Shown: positions 22,247 to 33,387, numbered from the stretch's first letter. The stretch is DNA of 64,000 nucleotides from Aphanomyces cochlioides (GCA_019828595.1 JAHQRK010000005.1:2914001-2978000), one strand, 5' to 3'. The notes: generated by a model not told the origin, from the letters alone. Numbers and translations are program-made.

Positions 22247-23203
22247 AGACAAATAACATGTACTCTCCATCGACACGACAAAAATGCAAGGGGGTTAAAG
22301 TCGACTGCTCTAGAAGCGATCAGGTGCAGGCATCTTTACTAGCTCAGCTGCGCGAGGGCGGCCCACTAGCTGCTCCATCTGAAGAACAGATCAGTCCCCT
22401 TGCCTTTCTTCCACCTCTGCTCTTGGCGTAATGCGAGCTCGTCCGTTGATTACATCACATTGCATCGCAGATGCTCGACCCTCCAAACCACGTGGTGGTC
22501 ATTTCCATCACCTCGCTCACTCCTTCCTTCCGACGTCGTATTTCTCGCGGCAAACCCACGCTCTGTGCGTGGGACAGCGCGCTTCGAAGGCTCTACACCC
22601 ATCGGTCACGCTGAAATAACGCCGGCGTCCATGGAGCATGTGTCGGCACTTGTACATGTCGCGATGGGATGGCTTTTGAATCTCATCGTGTCCACCCGAG
22701 ATACGAATCGCGCGAGAGAGCAGCAGCAGATCAACCTCATTCCAAGCTACACCGGTGCTGGTACCTTCCATGAGAGAGAGCTACCAGGTAGAGACCTCTC
22801 AGCATAGAATTTCAACTCGTCCAACTGTACAATCGGCCACAGACCGCTTTGCGGTGCACATTCCGCCGCAATCCTTTGGCGGTCGTAACTTGTGGCCAGG
22901 AAGGCTCCATGTATTCTGCATTACGGTTGGTCAATCATGGTCCAATGCCTATTTCTCCTTCCTTCCATGACCATGAGGAGGACGCCATAGGTTCCTCCAT
23001 GATAGCAATCGAGAAAGCCTTGAGAGAGCGGGAGCGATCCGGCGGTCTGTTGAATCTTTCCTCGAGCTTGTAATGGCTTACGCGCCTGTCACAACCAGAG
23101 AGGTTGCGCTGACAATATGATCACAGTGGGTCGAAAATGAATCTTCATGGCGTTGGGAGCGTGACACCAAGCAGTCTTCCTCTCTCATTCTTGAATTGAC
23201 GTC
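22247..23203. other. Intergenic region upstream of the phosphatase gene
   Basis: No gene is supported in this interval. Several plus-strand frames of 60-135 codons (for example 22400-22807) lack motifs and have weak codon bias. The last 150 bp before 23204 should contain the phosphatase promoter. Confidence 0.45.
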
Positions 23204-24511
23204 ATGTTTGCTCCATCGATCCTCGCTCTCTTGGCCTCGGTCGCCGCGGCTGGAACGATCTCCCAAGTCCACTTGGGCTTGACCAACGTCGCGTTGAACT
23301 GCCCTGCCGGTGTCTCGGTCAACTTTGCCACCGCGACGCAAGACCCAGTGACCGTCACGTACGGCGTGGCTGGCTCTGCGACCACCGCGACGGCCAACAC
23401 GACGTCGTTCAACTACACCGTCAAGACGTACACGTCGCCATTCCTCCACTCGGTCAACTTGTGCGACTTGAAGCCCGCCACCGAGTACAAGTACACTGTC
23501 GGTGACTTCTCTGCGTCGTTCGTGTCGCCACCTGCTGCGAGCGCCGACCCGACTGTGATCGGCCTTGTCGGGGATGCCGACTTGGACCCGGACTCGTTCA
23601 ACGAAATGATCCAACCCGTCCAGAACCTCACGACGCAAGCCATCGTGATCGTCGGAGACTACTCGTACGCGAACGGCAACCACAAGATCTGGGACGACTG
23701 GTACAACTTGCAACAGCCCGTCTTCTCCAAGCTCCCGAACGTCGGCATCAACGGCAACCACGAGACGATCGTGTCGAGCACGGGCTGGGACTCGGAAAAG
23801 TACTTGGGCTACCTCAGCCGTGCGGCGACGCCCATCACCAAGGCCAATCGCGACGCCTTGCGCACGTACTACTCGCTCAACTTTGGTTTGGTCCACTTGG
23901 TCTTCTTGGACGACTACGTCGGCAATACGCTCACGGTCGGCTCGGACGCTTGGTTGGCCGAACGCCAAGCGCAGCTCGACTGGTTCGTCGCCGACTTGGA
24001 GAAGGTCGACCGCTCCAAGACGCCATACGTGACCGTCTTCAAGCACAACCCATTCTACAACACGTACACCGACCACACGTGCCAATGCGCCGACAAGATC
24101 TTTGAAATCCCCGACAAGGAAGCGTGCTGGCGCGGCAACTACACCAAGGCGACCAACGAGCCGCAATGCGGTTTGCAAGCCAAGTTGGAAGACGTCTACG
24201 CCAAGTACAAGGTCGATGTCGTCTTCTCGGGCCACGTCCACGGCTACGAACGCTCCGAGTACATCTACCAAAACAAGGTCAACAAGGAAAAGGGCTCCAT
24301 CTACGTCACGACGGGTGCCGGTGGCCGTGGCCACGCTGGCGCGCGCATTGCCAACGTCCCGAGCTGGAATGTCTACGCCGAACCTGCCAAGTTTGGCGCT
24401 TCTCGCATCATCGCCACCCGCGAAAAGATGCAAGTCTACTGGTTCATGGTCGAAAACGCCACGCAACCTGCCGACTACTTTGAAGTGCGCGCTCGTCGTG
24501 ACGCGTGCTAA
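23204..24511 (+). CDS. Secreted purple acid phosphatase-like metallophosphoesterase
   Basis: The 435 aa single-exon product starts with a signal peptide (MFAPSILALLASVAAAG). A fibronectin-like N-terminal domain carries the HSVNLCDLKPATEYKYTVGD block. The metallophosphoesterase domain contains GDADLD, GDYSYANGNHKIWDDWY, GINGNHE, FKHNPFYN and GHVHGYERS, in the order expected for the two-metal site of purple acid phosphatases. Twelve or more cysteines and several N-x-S/T sites suit an extracellular enzyme. It probably releases phosphate from external esters. Codon use is strongly C/G-ending, pointing to high expression. Two related broken copies (1-945 and 24855-26077) show that the family has been duplicated here. 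Confidence 0.9.
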   Translation: MFAPSILALLASVAAAGTISQVHLGLTNVALNCPAGVSVNFATATQDPVTVTYGVAGSATTATANTTSFNYTVKTYTSPFLHSVNLCDLKPATEYKYTVGDFSASFVSPPAASADPTVIGLVGDADLDPDSFNEMIQPVQNLTTQAIVIVGDYSYANGNHKIWDDWYNLQQPVFSKLPNVGINGNHETIVSSTGWDSEKYLGYLSRAATPITKANRDALRTYYSLNFGLVHLVFLDDYVGNTLTVGSDAWLAERQAQLDWFVADLEKVDRSKTPYVTVFKHNPFYNTYTDHTCQCADKIFEIPDKEACWRGNYTKATNEPQCGLQAKLEDVYAKYKVDVVFSGHVHGYERSEYIYQNKVNKEKGSIYVTTGAGGRGHAGARIANVPSWNVYAEPAKFGASRIIATREKMQVYWFMVENATQPADYFEVRARRDAC

Positions 24512-24854
24512 ATGAGCGCGTCCTCATCCCTTCATATTGCGTAATGAAATCTTAAATCCTCGTTGTCCATCATCTCTTCCTCCTTCTCTTCCCCCTGAGG
24601 ACCCCCCCCCCGGGCAATAGACATCTACCTTGAACGCCAACAAGCCTCAGGCGCCGCCCAAGGATCGCGGTAGGGATCATCCAAGATGGCTATCGGTGGT
24701 GGAGTTGGCTGCAGTGTTTAGTGCATGCTGTGGACCAACTTTGAATCTCCATGGTGTTTCAAGCTCTGGTTGTTTCATGGAGCGTCAACGCCGACGACGT
24801 TATAGACTCGATCTAGAAAGAGTAACGTCAGTCGACGATTTCCTCCGAATCGGC

Positions 24855-26077
24855 ATGAACATGACAGTGAGAATGCTTGCTCTTTCGCTTCTTCACGCCG
24901 TAGCTCACGCTCAAGTTGTAAGTCAAGTGCACTTGGGCTTGTCGACAGCCGCGGTGGATTGTCCGCATGGCATCTCTGTGGCGTTTGCAAGCGACAAAGC
25001 GACGCCTTGGACGGTGGAATTCACCGACGGCGACTACACCAATGTCGTCGAGTCGCAAGTTCATCGCTACGAGTTAGACGCGTACTCATGCACGAAGCGG
25101 TCTTGTGCAACATGCCACCCACCGCGCAGTTCTCCTACGAGATCGGATCGTTCGAGTCGAGCTTTGTCACGCCGCCGCAGAGTCCCGACACGACTGTCCT
25201 TGGCGTCGTTGGCGACATTGCAATGGTCACCGACGCGTTGGACAACTTGATGACGCTGTATCAAGGCTTCAACACTCACGCGTGTGTTCTCGTCGGAGAT
25301 TTTGCCTACGCCAATGGCAACCACACGATCTGGGATCAATGGTACACTCTGCTGGAACCGTACTTGTCCAGAGTTCCGAGCGTCGGCATCAACGGCAATC
25401 ACGAGACGGACGACGCGGCAAACCTCCGCACGTACTATTCCATCGACATTGGACTCATCCACTGCGTCTTCTTGGACGACCAAGTAGGCAGCTCCTTCAA
25501 AGCCGGCTCGCCCGCATGGCTCGCTGAGCGCCAGGCCATGGCAGACTGGTTCACCGTGGATCTTGACCGCGTGGACCGCCAGGAAACGCCGTACCTCGTC
25601 GTCTTCAAGCACAATCCATTCTACAACACATTTGACGACCATCAATGCCAATGCTCCCCGACTGTCTTTGAGATCTTGGACAAGGAAGCATGTTGGGAAG
25701 GAGAGTATGTCTACGCGACGACGGAGGAAGAACCGGCTTGTGGCCTCCAAGCCAAGCTGGAAGACATCTGCGCCCACTTCAAAGTCGATGTCGTCATGTC
25801 CGGCCATGTCCACGGGTACGAACGAACGGACTACATCTACCAGAACAAAGTCAACTACGAGAGAGGGTCGGTCTACGTCACGACTGGGTCGGGCGGTCGC
25901 AGCCACATTGTCAACAACCTCACGGGCGACTTTTCATGGTCCCTCTTCAAGGAAGGCCTTGCCTTTGGAGCCACGCGGATCATTGCAACACCGTCCAACT
26001 TGCAACTTCTCTGGTTTGCCAACGACGACTTGACCACCCCTCGCGATGCGGCGACTTTATATCCACGTTTTCGCTAA
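24855..26077 (+). pseudogene. Frameshifted purple acid phosphatase paralogue
   Basis: This is a tandem copy 344 bp downstream of the intact gene. It starts MNMTVRMLALSLLHAVAHAQ, a signal peptide, and reads in frame to DAY at about 25080. Compared with the intact copy, 10 bp are missing there (the TSPF region), which moves the rest into the +1 frame (LHEAVLCNMPP and onward). A second, in-frame deletion of about 28 codons follows NHETDD, removing the segment between GNHE and the TYYSIDIGL block. Metal motifs GDFAYANGNHT, GNHE, FKHNPFYN and GHVHGYER all survive. The distal part remains open for 370 codons, so the break is probably recent. A splice joining both parts was considered but no intron-sized gap exists. 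Confidence 0.8.
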
Positions 26078-26425
26078 TACAATCTTCCATCGACATCATC
26101 TCTAACATCCTTCCCTTGCGCCAATGTCGCGGTGGAAACTTCATCCTTTCTTCCCATCAGTTGACGGAAGATCCTTCCTTCAACCTAAGGGACAACGCAG
26201 AATTCATTCGATCGCAGAGGGAACACAGACCTGCTTCGCCGGGATATCTCTCGTAGATAGGCAAGTATACACCGATCTGTCAAGGGAGAAAGCCAGGAAC
26301 GAGCGGTTCGCCTCGGCGTGGACTTGAGAGGACAGAACTGATTGAGTTGGACGTCATGTCTTGGTCAATTTATACTTTTGTCCAAGCGTCATTTGACAAT
26401 TTCTCAAGAACAGCACAGAAGGAAG
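26078..26425. other. Intergenic spacer
   Basis: This 348 bp spacer lies between the broken phosphatase and the methyltransferase. No open frame with support was found. It presumably carries the 3' end of the former and the promoter of the latter. Confidence 0.5.
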
Positions 26426-27291
26426 ATGATCGATCCGCCAACCGAGACGATGGACGTGCTCTATGCAAAATGGAATGCTCCGTTCGCTGCTGTCTTTACA
26501 GAGACGGCCAACAAGTCCGTCACAATCCAAGCTGCGTCGGAGCTCCACCGACACATGGAGCTTGACACTGCAACGTCGGTCTTGGAAGTCGCGTCGGGTG
26601 CTGGGATTGGATCCCTCGACATTCTCAAGTACCTCGAGTCGTCGATTGCTCCGTCCAAACGTTTCCGCATCACGGACTTCAGTCCCGCGATGATTGAACT
26701 GGCGAAGCAGAACATCAATCCAGCATTGTATGAGTTCCCTGTCGACATTGAGCTCGCGAACGGTACGCTCCTTGTCTGATATAGCTTGATGACGACTATT
26801 TCCTAGGCCAAGACCTTGTTAATGTCGCGGATGGTTCAGTGGATCGCTACATTGCGAGCTTTGTGCTGCAGATGGCCCCTGATCCTGAAGCGATGTTGCG
26901 TGAAGCGTATCGTGTTCTGGAAGTCGGTGGGATTGCTGGCTTTGTCATCTGGGGACGCCCTGAAGAAAGCGGTTGGTTCACCATCCTCCACAACATCGAA
27001 CCTGACGCCGTGACGAACTGGAACAACTTCTATATGGGTCAGAATATTCCAAAGCTGCGGGACACGATGAAGCGCATTGGTTTTTCCTCTGTGCTCGCGT
27101 GGACGAAGCTATGCGTGGCTGAAAAGTGGAGCGCTGCTCGCCATGCTGACTACGTCGCATTAAGGAATCCCAAGCAAGACAAGGACGCAGAGACCGCATT
27201 CTATGCCAAGGTCCTCCAAGCTTCGCAAGAATGGCTCGACAGTGGCAAACCCATCGGACTCGAAACTTATCTTGTCCTCGCCAAGAAGTAG
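26426..27291 (+). CDS. SAM-dependent class I methyltransferase
   Basis: There are two exons, 26426-26762 and 26807-27291, with a 44 nt intron (273 aa). The fold signature is clear: motif I VLEVASGAGIGSLDIL, motif II with FRITDFSPAMIELAK, then after the splice DLVNVADGSVDRYIASFVLQ and LREAYRVLEVGGIAGFVIWG. This layout is that of ubiE/COQ5-type methyltransferases. The rest lacks substrate-specific motifs, so the acceptor is unknown. There is no targeting or signal peptide, so it is probably cytosolic. Upstream codons are open but without a better ATG. It lies 128 bp before the Harbinger element. Confidence 0.85.
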
Positions 27292-27668
27292 AGAGATACG
27301 GAGTCCTCCATGTCCATGAGAATATATTGTTCAATGACCGCGGGCAAGGAAGGATCGATCCCATTTCCACTCAGATACCCATGTTTCCTTCAAAATATTA
27401 TACCTACTAAAATTTATTAGGCCGCCTCTGGATGCCACCAAATATTGAATAATTTACGAAAATATTCAATAATCTTTCCTCATAATTTGAAAAGTTGAAT
27501 TATGAAGAATTGCACTGTCTGGACGCCAATTACTGAATTCTTTTTTATCAGAAATATTGAATAAAAGCCTCTCAAATATTCAATAAAAATATTCATCTTT
27601 TTCATGAATATTTCAACTCGTTCTCTGGAGGAACATTTTTCGTTGAACTGTCGATTGAACACTTGAAC

Positions 27669-28600
27669 ATGGTGCTTTGGAACGACGAATTGGACAAGCT
27701 GTGGTTGAATGAGTTGATCCGTCAAGTTGGCCAAGTTGGGAAGCGCGCCAACAGCGGATACAAAAAACAAGCATGGAAGGCGGCCCTCAAAGCATTGAAT
27801 GACGGATCCGACGTCGTTTTTACTCAGTCACAACTGCGATCACGACACGACATCTTGAAGAAGGCATTTCGAGCTGTTTCAAGCATGGCCAACGCGTCTG
27901 GCATGGGCTTCGAGGCTGAAACATGCAAGGTTGTAGCCTCAGATGAAGACTGGGAGATTTTTTAAGTGGAAAATCGAATGAAGTGAAGAAATGGCGAGGG
28001 AAATCATTTCCATGCTACTTCCTCTGCCATGCATTGTTCAATGGAACTCTTTCAACTGGTGCATTCTCGATATCCTCTGGACAAATTGCATCTGAAGGAT
28101 TGAGAATTCTCTCATCCCCTCAATTCCGAGGATTTGATGAAGTGGAAAATGACTACGAGCCAACCCAAGAATCACAACAATGCAGTCAATTGTTTGATTC
28201 GGACCAACAAGCCAAAGAATCTCAAAACACAAGTGACAATTTGAGCAAGCGACGAGCTCCATCAACCGTTATTCCAGGCAAAAGGCAGCGCTCCTCTTTG
28301 GGCTCAAGAATGATACAAGAAATGAAAGAAACAAAAGAAATGATGCACGAACAAGCCTCGCAAATGACAAGAGCTTTATTGGACAACGCTTGTGGAGTTT
28401 CAAGTCACCTCACGCCGTCCGAGAAAGCTGTGAACGTACTTCAAGATGAGTTTCAAAGGTCCCTTGACGAAGAGGACCTTGTTTTGGCATTTGAAGTCAT
28501 GGAGAATCCGACGAAGGCCGCAATGTTTCTTCAAATGAAGGGAAATGCTCGTAAAATTTGGCCAGATCGCCAAGTCAAATTAATACGAGAAGTGGTTTGA
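27669..28600 (+). pseudogene. Harbinger SANT/Myb-like DNA-binding protein (one frameshift)
   Basis: This is the accessory ORF of the Harbinger element, with an ATG at 27669 (MVLWNDELDKLWLNELIRQV). The Myb/SANT-like region has the typical K-x-W helix spacing (YKKQAWKAALKAL) and then SQLRSRHDILKKAFRAV. The frame breaks at a run of six T (27958-27963). One extra T would continue DEDWEIF into the next frame, which contains the expected WRGKSFPCYF block and runs to 28600. With that correction the length is 310 aa. Such proteins carry the transposase to the nucleus and bind the element ends. The break may be mutation or a consensus error. Confidence 0.75.
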
Positions 28601-28639
28601 GTGTGATGTCATTATCAACGACGCTTTGATTAACTGGCT

Positions 28640-29892
28640 TCAATTTCCGATTCGTCGTCTACAGTCACTTTGATAAGATAGCCATATTGCAGATGCAATT
28701 GAATCTCTCCATTCTTTCGCTTCCATTGTCTCGACAACTTCGTCGGCATCTTGCTGTATATCCGTGGCCACGAGAGGCTGCTTTTGTTTTCTTCGTAATT
28801 CGCGTGTTGCTTCACGCACAAATCGGTCATCAGAGGAGTCATTCAAACGAATGAAATTGTGCACCACGCATACAGCCATGAATAATTTCGTCTGGAATGA
28901 ATAGCTATATTGGACTGGATGTGTAAGCACAGGAAATCGTTTCTTTAGAACGCCAAAGGCCCGTTCAATTACATTTCGTAGAGAAGAGTGCCTTAAATTG
29001 AACAGTTCTTCTTTTGACCGTGGCTTCATTTTCCCTCGTCCAAACTCTTTTAAGTGATATCTTGTTCCTCGATAGGGAGTCAGTGCTTTCAACGATAGCC
29101 CAAATCCTGCGTCCATTATGTCGAAGAGATTCGCAGGCAAAGTAAGTCCCTTGCTCAAAGCGTCTTCGTACAATCGTCCATCCCCGGCAGGTCCTTCCCA
29201 ACCTATGAATACAAAGTTATCAAGAATCGCAAAGCACTTCCAACCTGTCAACACATACGTAAACATCACATCAAAATCGCACGCACACAGCACGTTCGTT
29301 GTCACTCCTTTCCTTCCTTGGAAAGGACCAACATGCTTTTCAGGAACCCAAACGGGCACATGACAACCATCTATTGCCATTCGGCAATTGTCAAAGAAAG
29401 TGAAAATTTGGGGTTGTTGTGTATGTGTCTTGGAACTGGGGAATCATCGCTCGGTATTTGAATGTATGTTGATGTCAATTTGATCAATGCGGCTAGAACT
29501 CTCTTCAAGTGTCGTGTAATTGTCTCTCCTGAATGCTGGAATCGGCATTGCAGCTGAACACTTGAGGTATGTTGTCCAACAAAGTAGAGGAATATTGCGA
29601 GCTGTTCGTAGGTATCAATGTAGCTTGTCCGCTTCAAACCACCATGCTCAACAAGCTCATGTGCAAGGCGTTTAAAAACACTTCGTCGCATCCGAAAGCT
29701 TTCAATAAAGCTGGCTTCGTTCCCATTCATTTTTTCGGCAAGCCACATTTTACCGGTCATTTTGGACGTGCGCTTGGGTTTCTTCCGTACGTATTTGATG
29801 TAATGGTACGTCATGAAAGTCGACATTAGCACGAGTGTTCCTCTCGATAGCCAAAGATGAAGGTACGATGCCAGGATGCGCTTCGAGATCAT
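28640..29892 (-). pseudogene. Harbinger DDE transposase (one frameshift)
   Basis: This is the DDE_Tnp_4-type transposase of the element, running from an ATG at 29892 to 28640. The N-terminal part (SFRMRRSVFKRLAHELVEHG, DTYEQLAIFLYFVGQ, SGETITRHLKRVL) is in one frame. The catalytic part (MAIDGCHVPVWVP, FDIMDAGFGLS and VIERAFGVLKKRF, the probable D, D and E) is in another. The shift lies at about 29397, where one T is missing on the coding strand between NPKFSL and FDNCR. With that base the product is 417 aa and complete. It is convergent with the SANT gene, separated by 39 bp. Confidence 0.8.
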
Positions 29893-30253
29893 TGTCGTTG
29901 GGAAGTTCTACGCGCGCAATTTAAAAGTGCAAATGAACCACTCACGCTTGGACTTCGTCCAATAGAAAAACTCGGAAGATATATATCTGACCAACAGAAT
30001 TTCTGCCTGTCAAATCAACGTTATAAAAACAGGTTGTTGGTGAATTAACCTCTGTAAATCGTGGAAATCAATGAGATCTTTTTTAATAAAATGACGCCAG
30101 ACGAGTCACAGATTTTCAATTTTAAAAGTTTGAAAATATTCGAGTCAGCATTTTTGAAAACTGCAGTTTCAAATATTTAAAATAAAGATATGAAATATTT
30201 CTGACGTAGCCAGACGGGCCCTTACATTACTTTATATTGTCGATTTCATTCTA

Positions 30254-30692
30254 AATTGTGAGAGGAGTCTCAAATGTATCGATTTTTCAAATCGATCTGC
30301 AAATCGATCAGCCAATCAGAATCGAGTATTTACCAAATTCACGCAAAACACACCTATACACACGTGAATTTTATTTGGCCAATTTACCGTACTTTTCATT
30401 TATACTTGACTTCAGTATGATAGAATCGATTTGGAAATGAACTCAATTTTGGTAGAAAAATATTGTCTTTTTCACTGAAATTTGTATTTTTGACTAAAAA
30501 TTGAAATATTCTCAAATACTATTCAGGTATAGTGATTCAAGTGTAATATGAAAGTACATTCAATAAAGTAAAGTTTTGAATGTGTGTTTTGCGTGTGTTT
30601 TTGTGTGAAGAAGGCAAATACTCGATTCTGATTGGCTATAGATTTCAAATAGATTTGGAAAAATAGATACATTTTTCACCCCAGTCACAATT
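30254..30692. mobile_element. MITE with long terminal inverted repeats, TA-flanked
   Basis: This is a 439 bp non-coding element bounded by TA dinucleotides (30252-30253 and 30693-30694), the target duplication of Tc1/mariner elements. Both ends begin AATTGTGA. The inverted repeats extend at least 85 bp and include AATGTAT, ATTTTTC, the block AGCCAATCAGAATCGAGTAT and later GCAAAACACAC, with scattered mismatches. There is no coding capacity. The terminal block is similar to the sequence just left of the mariner transposase near 63241-63310, so this is probably a non-autonomous derivative of that family. Confidence 0.8.
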
Positions 30693-30900
30693 TAGAGTGT
30701 ATGTAACAATACAAATTTGGGTGAAAAAGACAATACAGTAGCTTCAAAACAGCAAGTACCACTACCTGGTATACGTGTATTTTTACGGGTCCTCTGTATC
30801 GTCCTGTTGTCCATGTTGATAGTCATCCGCATAAATCTTCCTATCCGGATACCCGACAACGTTTTGGATCGCGCTGAAGAGTGTCGTGGGACCAACGAGG

Positions 30901-32851
30901 ATGTATGCACCCGGATCCGACTCGGCTTTGACGGCGCTAGAGCACGCCGTCGCGCTCCCAGACGCGTTTTCCAAAGAAGAATATGTCCGTGCCCTCCGTC
31001 GGAATCAGCACGACGTGACAAAGGCCGCATTGCAGCTCAAAGCCAAACATTCTTGGCTCAAATCCAACCAGCTCGACAACCTTGGTCTCGGCAAACCATC
31101 CCTGCAGCGAGAAGTGAAGAAACAATACTTGCAGCTTCTTCACGACGCGACCGACAAGTGCAAATGCCCAGTCGTGCTGTTCTCCGTGGCGAAATTCCAC
31201 CCGACACAATCGAGCGACATGTTGGTTCCAGGTCGAGAACAATGCACCGACCATGGCGCGCCAACGGATAATACCACGAGCAATATCGAGGGTGCCAGAC
31301 GTCTCATTGTATACATGGTCACACTCGCTATTGAAGCCATGGAGGTAGAAGGAGCGCCAGGCATCGTCTATTTGATTGACATGGAAGGTCAGCATTCGAC
31401 TAAGTTGCCTTCGAGAGCTAACAACTTTACAGGCGTCTCGACCAACTTGATCACAGAAGGCAGTGTGCACCTTGAGTTCCTTCGCATGCTCAAGGAACAT
31501 TTCCCCGAGACTGTTCAGTTTTGCTTTGTCTTGAACTACTCGGCCAGCGTTTGGGTGCAGCAAGCCACGACATACCTGCTGAAAACGCTCGGCGTGTCGG
31601 AGCGCACACAGCAAAAGATCAAATTTGTCAAGGACCTACGTGAGCTGCAGCATTACTTCAATGCGCCAGCGTTGCCCGAAAAGTTCGGTGGTACGTTCGT
31701 GTCCTTGCTATCGAAGACATTGTTTGGTATTAGGTTTGTACAAGCTCATGCGAGCGCAGCAGTGGATGGAAATCCAGGCCGAGATCGAAGAAGTCGACTT
31801 GGAAAATCTTCCAGCCGAGGAAGAGTCCACTTACATGGTAAGATTGCCTGGACAATATGAACTAAGTGCATGTAGACGAAGCAAGCAAGGGAACTCAACG
31901 GGATGCAATATGCAGCTTGCTCTGTCAATGAAGTCGTGTACGTTTTCTCTCCATGGACATTGTAGCCTAAAGAAGACATTTTCTAGCGAAATGAATACGA
32001 CAGTGCTCCGCGGCGCAGTGTGGCGTAACAAGAGCGGTATGAGCTGGGTCAAGATGTACGCTGTCTTGCGTCCAGACGCTCTTCTTCTCTATGACGACAT
32101 CAAAGGCAAAATGCCCATGGTGATCATTCCCGTCACATATCAAAGCGCCATTGTAGCTGCTCATGTAATGGTTTTGTCTTTCAAAGTGTCACTCATGTCT
32201 TGTAGTTTGATAATGCACCGAAAGGCACGTTTGGCTTTCGAATCGACGTCGAAGGCGTCCCTGGTGGCCACTTGCTTGCCGCCAACTCGGAAAAAGAGCG
32301 TGGCAATTGGCTTCAGGACATTCAAATGGCGATTCAATCGTTCCAAGAGCAACATGCTCGAGAAGTCTACGAAGAGGAGCGCAAATTTCGCATGGATCAA
32401 GAGTTTGAAAAGCTCAACATGATCGACTTCTCGACGGAATTGTATGGCGCCAGGGACCGTTCGAAGGACTCATGAAACTGTCTTTAGACCTGTCGTGCCG
32501 CCGCCAAAGAGTCCTCCTGCTCCAGCACCAATTCCGACGGCCATTCATGGGGCATTTGCTCCTCCACAGCCGAGTATACCGATAAATGCGCCTCCCATGC
32601 AGCCATTCATGATGAATCCGATGCAGAACATGACGAACCCACAGTCTGTAGCGATGGGCATGTCCCAGATGCCATTACAATATCCCCAAGGCATGCCGAT
32701 GCAGCAACCGATGGGCTCCAATCCGTACATGGCAGCTCCAATGCAGCCTGGAATGTATCCTCAGCAGCAGCAACCCCAGTTCCCGAGGCCAATGTATCCC
32801 CCGAATCCAGGCATGCAACAGCCATATCCACCCAACTCGAGAACATTTTAA
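30901..32851 (+). CDS. CRAL-TRIO + PH domain lipid-binding protein
   Basis: There are seven exons: 30901-31387, 31433-31690, 31734-31837, 31876-31937, 31987-32164, 32206-32441 and 32488-32851. The introns are 38-49 nt and the product is 562 aa. After an N-terminal region (residues 1-60) comes a CRAL-TRIO (Sec14-like) domain: GARRLIVYMVTLAIEAME, IVYLIDMEG, FCFVLNYSASVWV and FVKDLRELQHYF. A PH domain follows at about residues 310-420 (VLRGAVWRNKSGMSWVKMYA to NSEKERGNWLQDIQMAI). The tail is proline/methionine/glutamine-rich. It probably binds phosphoinositides and moves lipids at membranes. A segment in exon 1 (31222-31287) could be an additional 66 nt intron, which would not alter the frame. 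The stop is 20 bp from the convergent carrier gene. Confidence 0.8.
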
Positions 32852-32871
32852 ACGATCTTGCTTGCAAGGCT

Positions 32872-33387
32872 TTATTCTGCAGCAGGAGTAGCGGCGGCGG
32901 CAGCAGCAGCCGCGGCACGTTCTCGTCCACCGTTTTCCCATCTAATAAAGAGAATTTAAATCACTCTCCTGGGAGATCCCCATTCGCAAACGTACTCGAA
33001 TTTGCGGTAAAGCTGCGTCAAGCCCGTGCCGGCCATGAAAATGTTCACGCTGAACAAATTCCAGTTCTTTGGGGTGATCACCAAACTATAGCGGGACCAG
33101 ATCAAGCCCGTCAACGTCACGGCAAGTTGTTGATTCGTCGACAACAAGTCAGGATTCTTGCTCATGTCGGCAATGTTCGCAAGCGAAATGCACCATTTGA
33201 ACGCTGGTGCCCAGAAATGAACTATATCCGAGATCCAAAAATGAGTCGAAGAAGCTACAGTTTACAGCTTACCCGTGAACGGTCCAGCAGGATGGTCGAG
33301 AAAGTTCACCAAGGCCGTGTTCTTCGCAATCACGTCATTCGACAAGACGACTTGCTTGATGCGGGGCACGATGCTCGGAAGGACCAT
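32872..33387 (-). CDS. MPC2: Mitochondrial pyruvate carrier subunit, MPC2-like
   Basis: There are three exons: 33387-33273, 33221-32996 and 32941-32872 (introns 51 and 54 nt), giving 136 aa. The family signature is unmistakable: FWAPAFKWCISLANIADM, LSTNQQLAVTLTGLIWSRYS and LVITPKNWNLFSVNIFMAG. Two or three membrane helices fit the MPC fold. The complex imports pyruvate across the inner mitochondrial membrane. Splicing of the last intron is required. Reading through it gives an artificial C-terminus, while the spliced form ends with a poly-alanine stretch (RERAAAAAAAATPAAE), a slippage-prone coding repeat. Confidence 0.9.

Larger units (their letters stand above)
27420..30221. mobile_element. 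PIF/Harbinger DNA transposon with TTA target duplication
   Basis: This is a 2802 bp element flanked on both sides by TTA (27417-27419 and 30222-30224), the 3 bp target duplication diagnostic of PIF/Harbinger. The left end begins GGCCGCCTCTGG and the right end, read inward on the other strand, GGGCCCGTCTGG. These imperfect inverted repeats continue through a shared AAATATT about 20 bp inside. It carries two convergent genes as the superfamily does: a SANT/Myb-like DNA-binding protein (plus) and a DDE transposase (minus). Both are interrupted once by a single-base contraction in a T run. The terminal regions are very AT-rich. Confidence 0.85.

Noticed and set aside
22400..22970. Plus-strand frames upstream of the phosphatase
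   Set aside because: They have no motif and poor codon bias, and are likely intergenic.
23078..24466. Antisense open frame of 462 codons opposite the intact phosphatase
   Set aside because: It is a shadow of the highly biased sense gene, with a valine/arginine/aspartate-rich nonsense product.
24601..24616. Run of C residues after the intact phosphatase
   Set aside because: It is a simple homopolymer with no associated feature, and possibly a sequencing-sensitive site.
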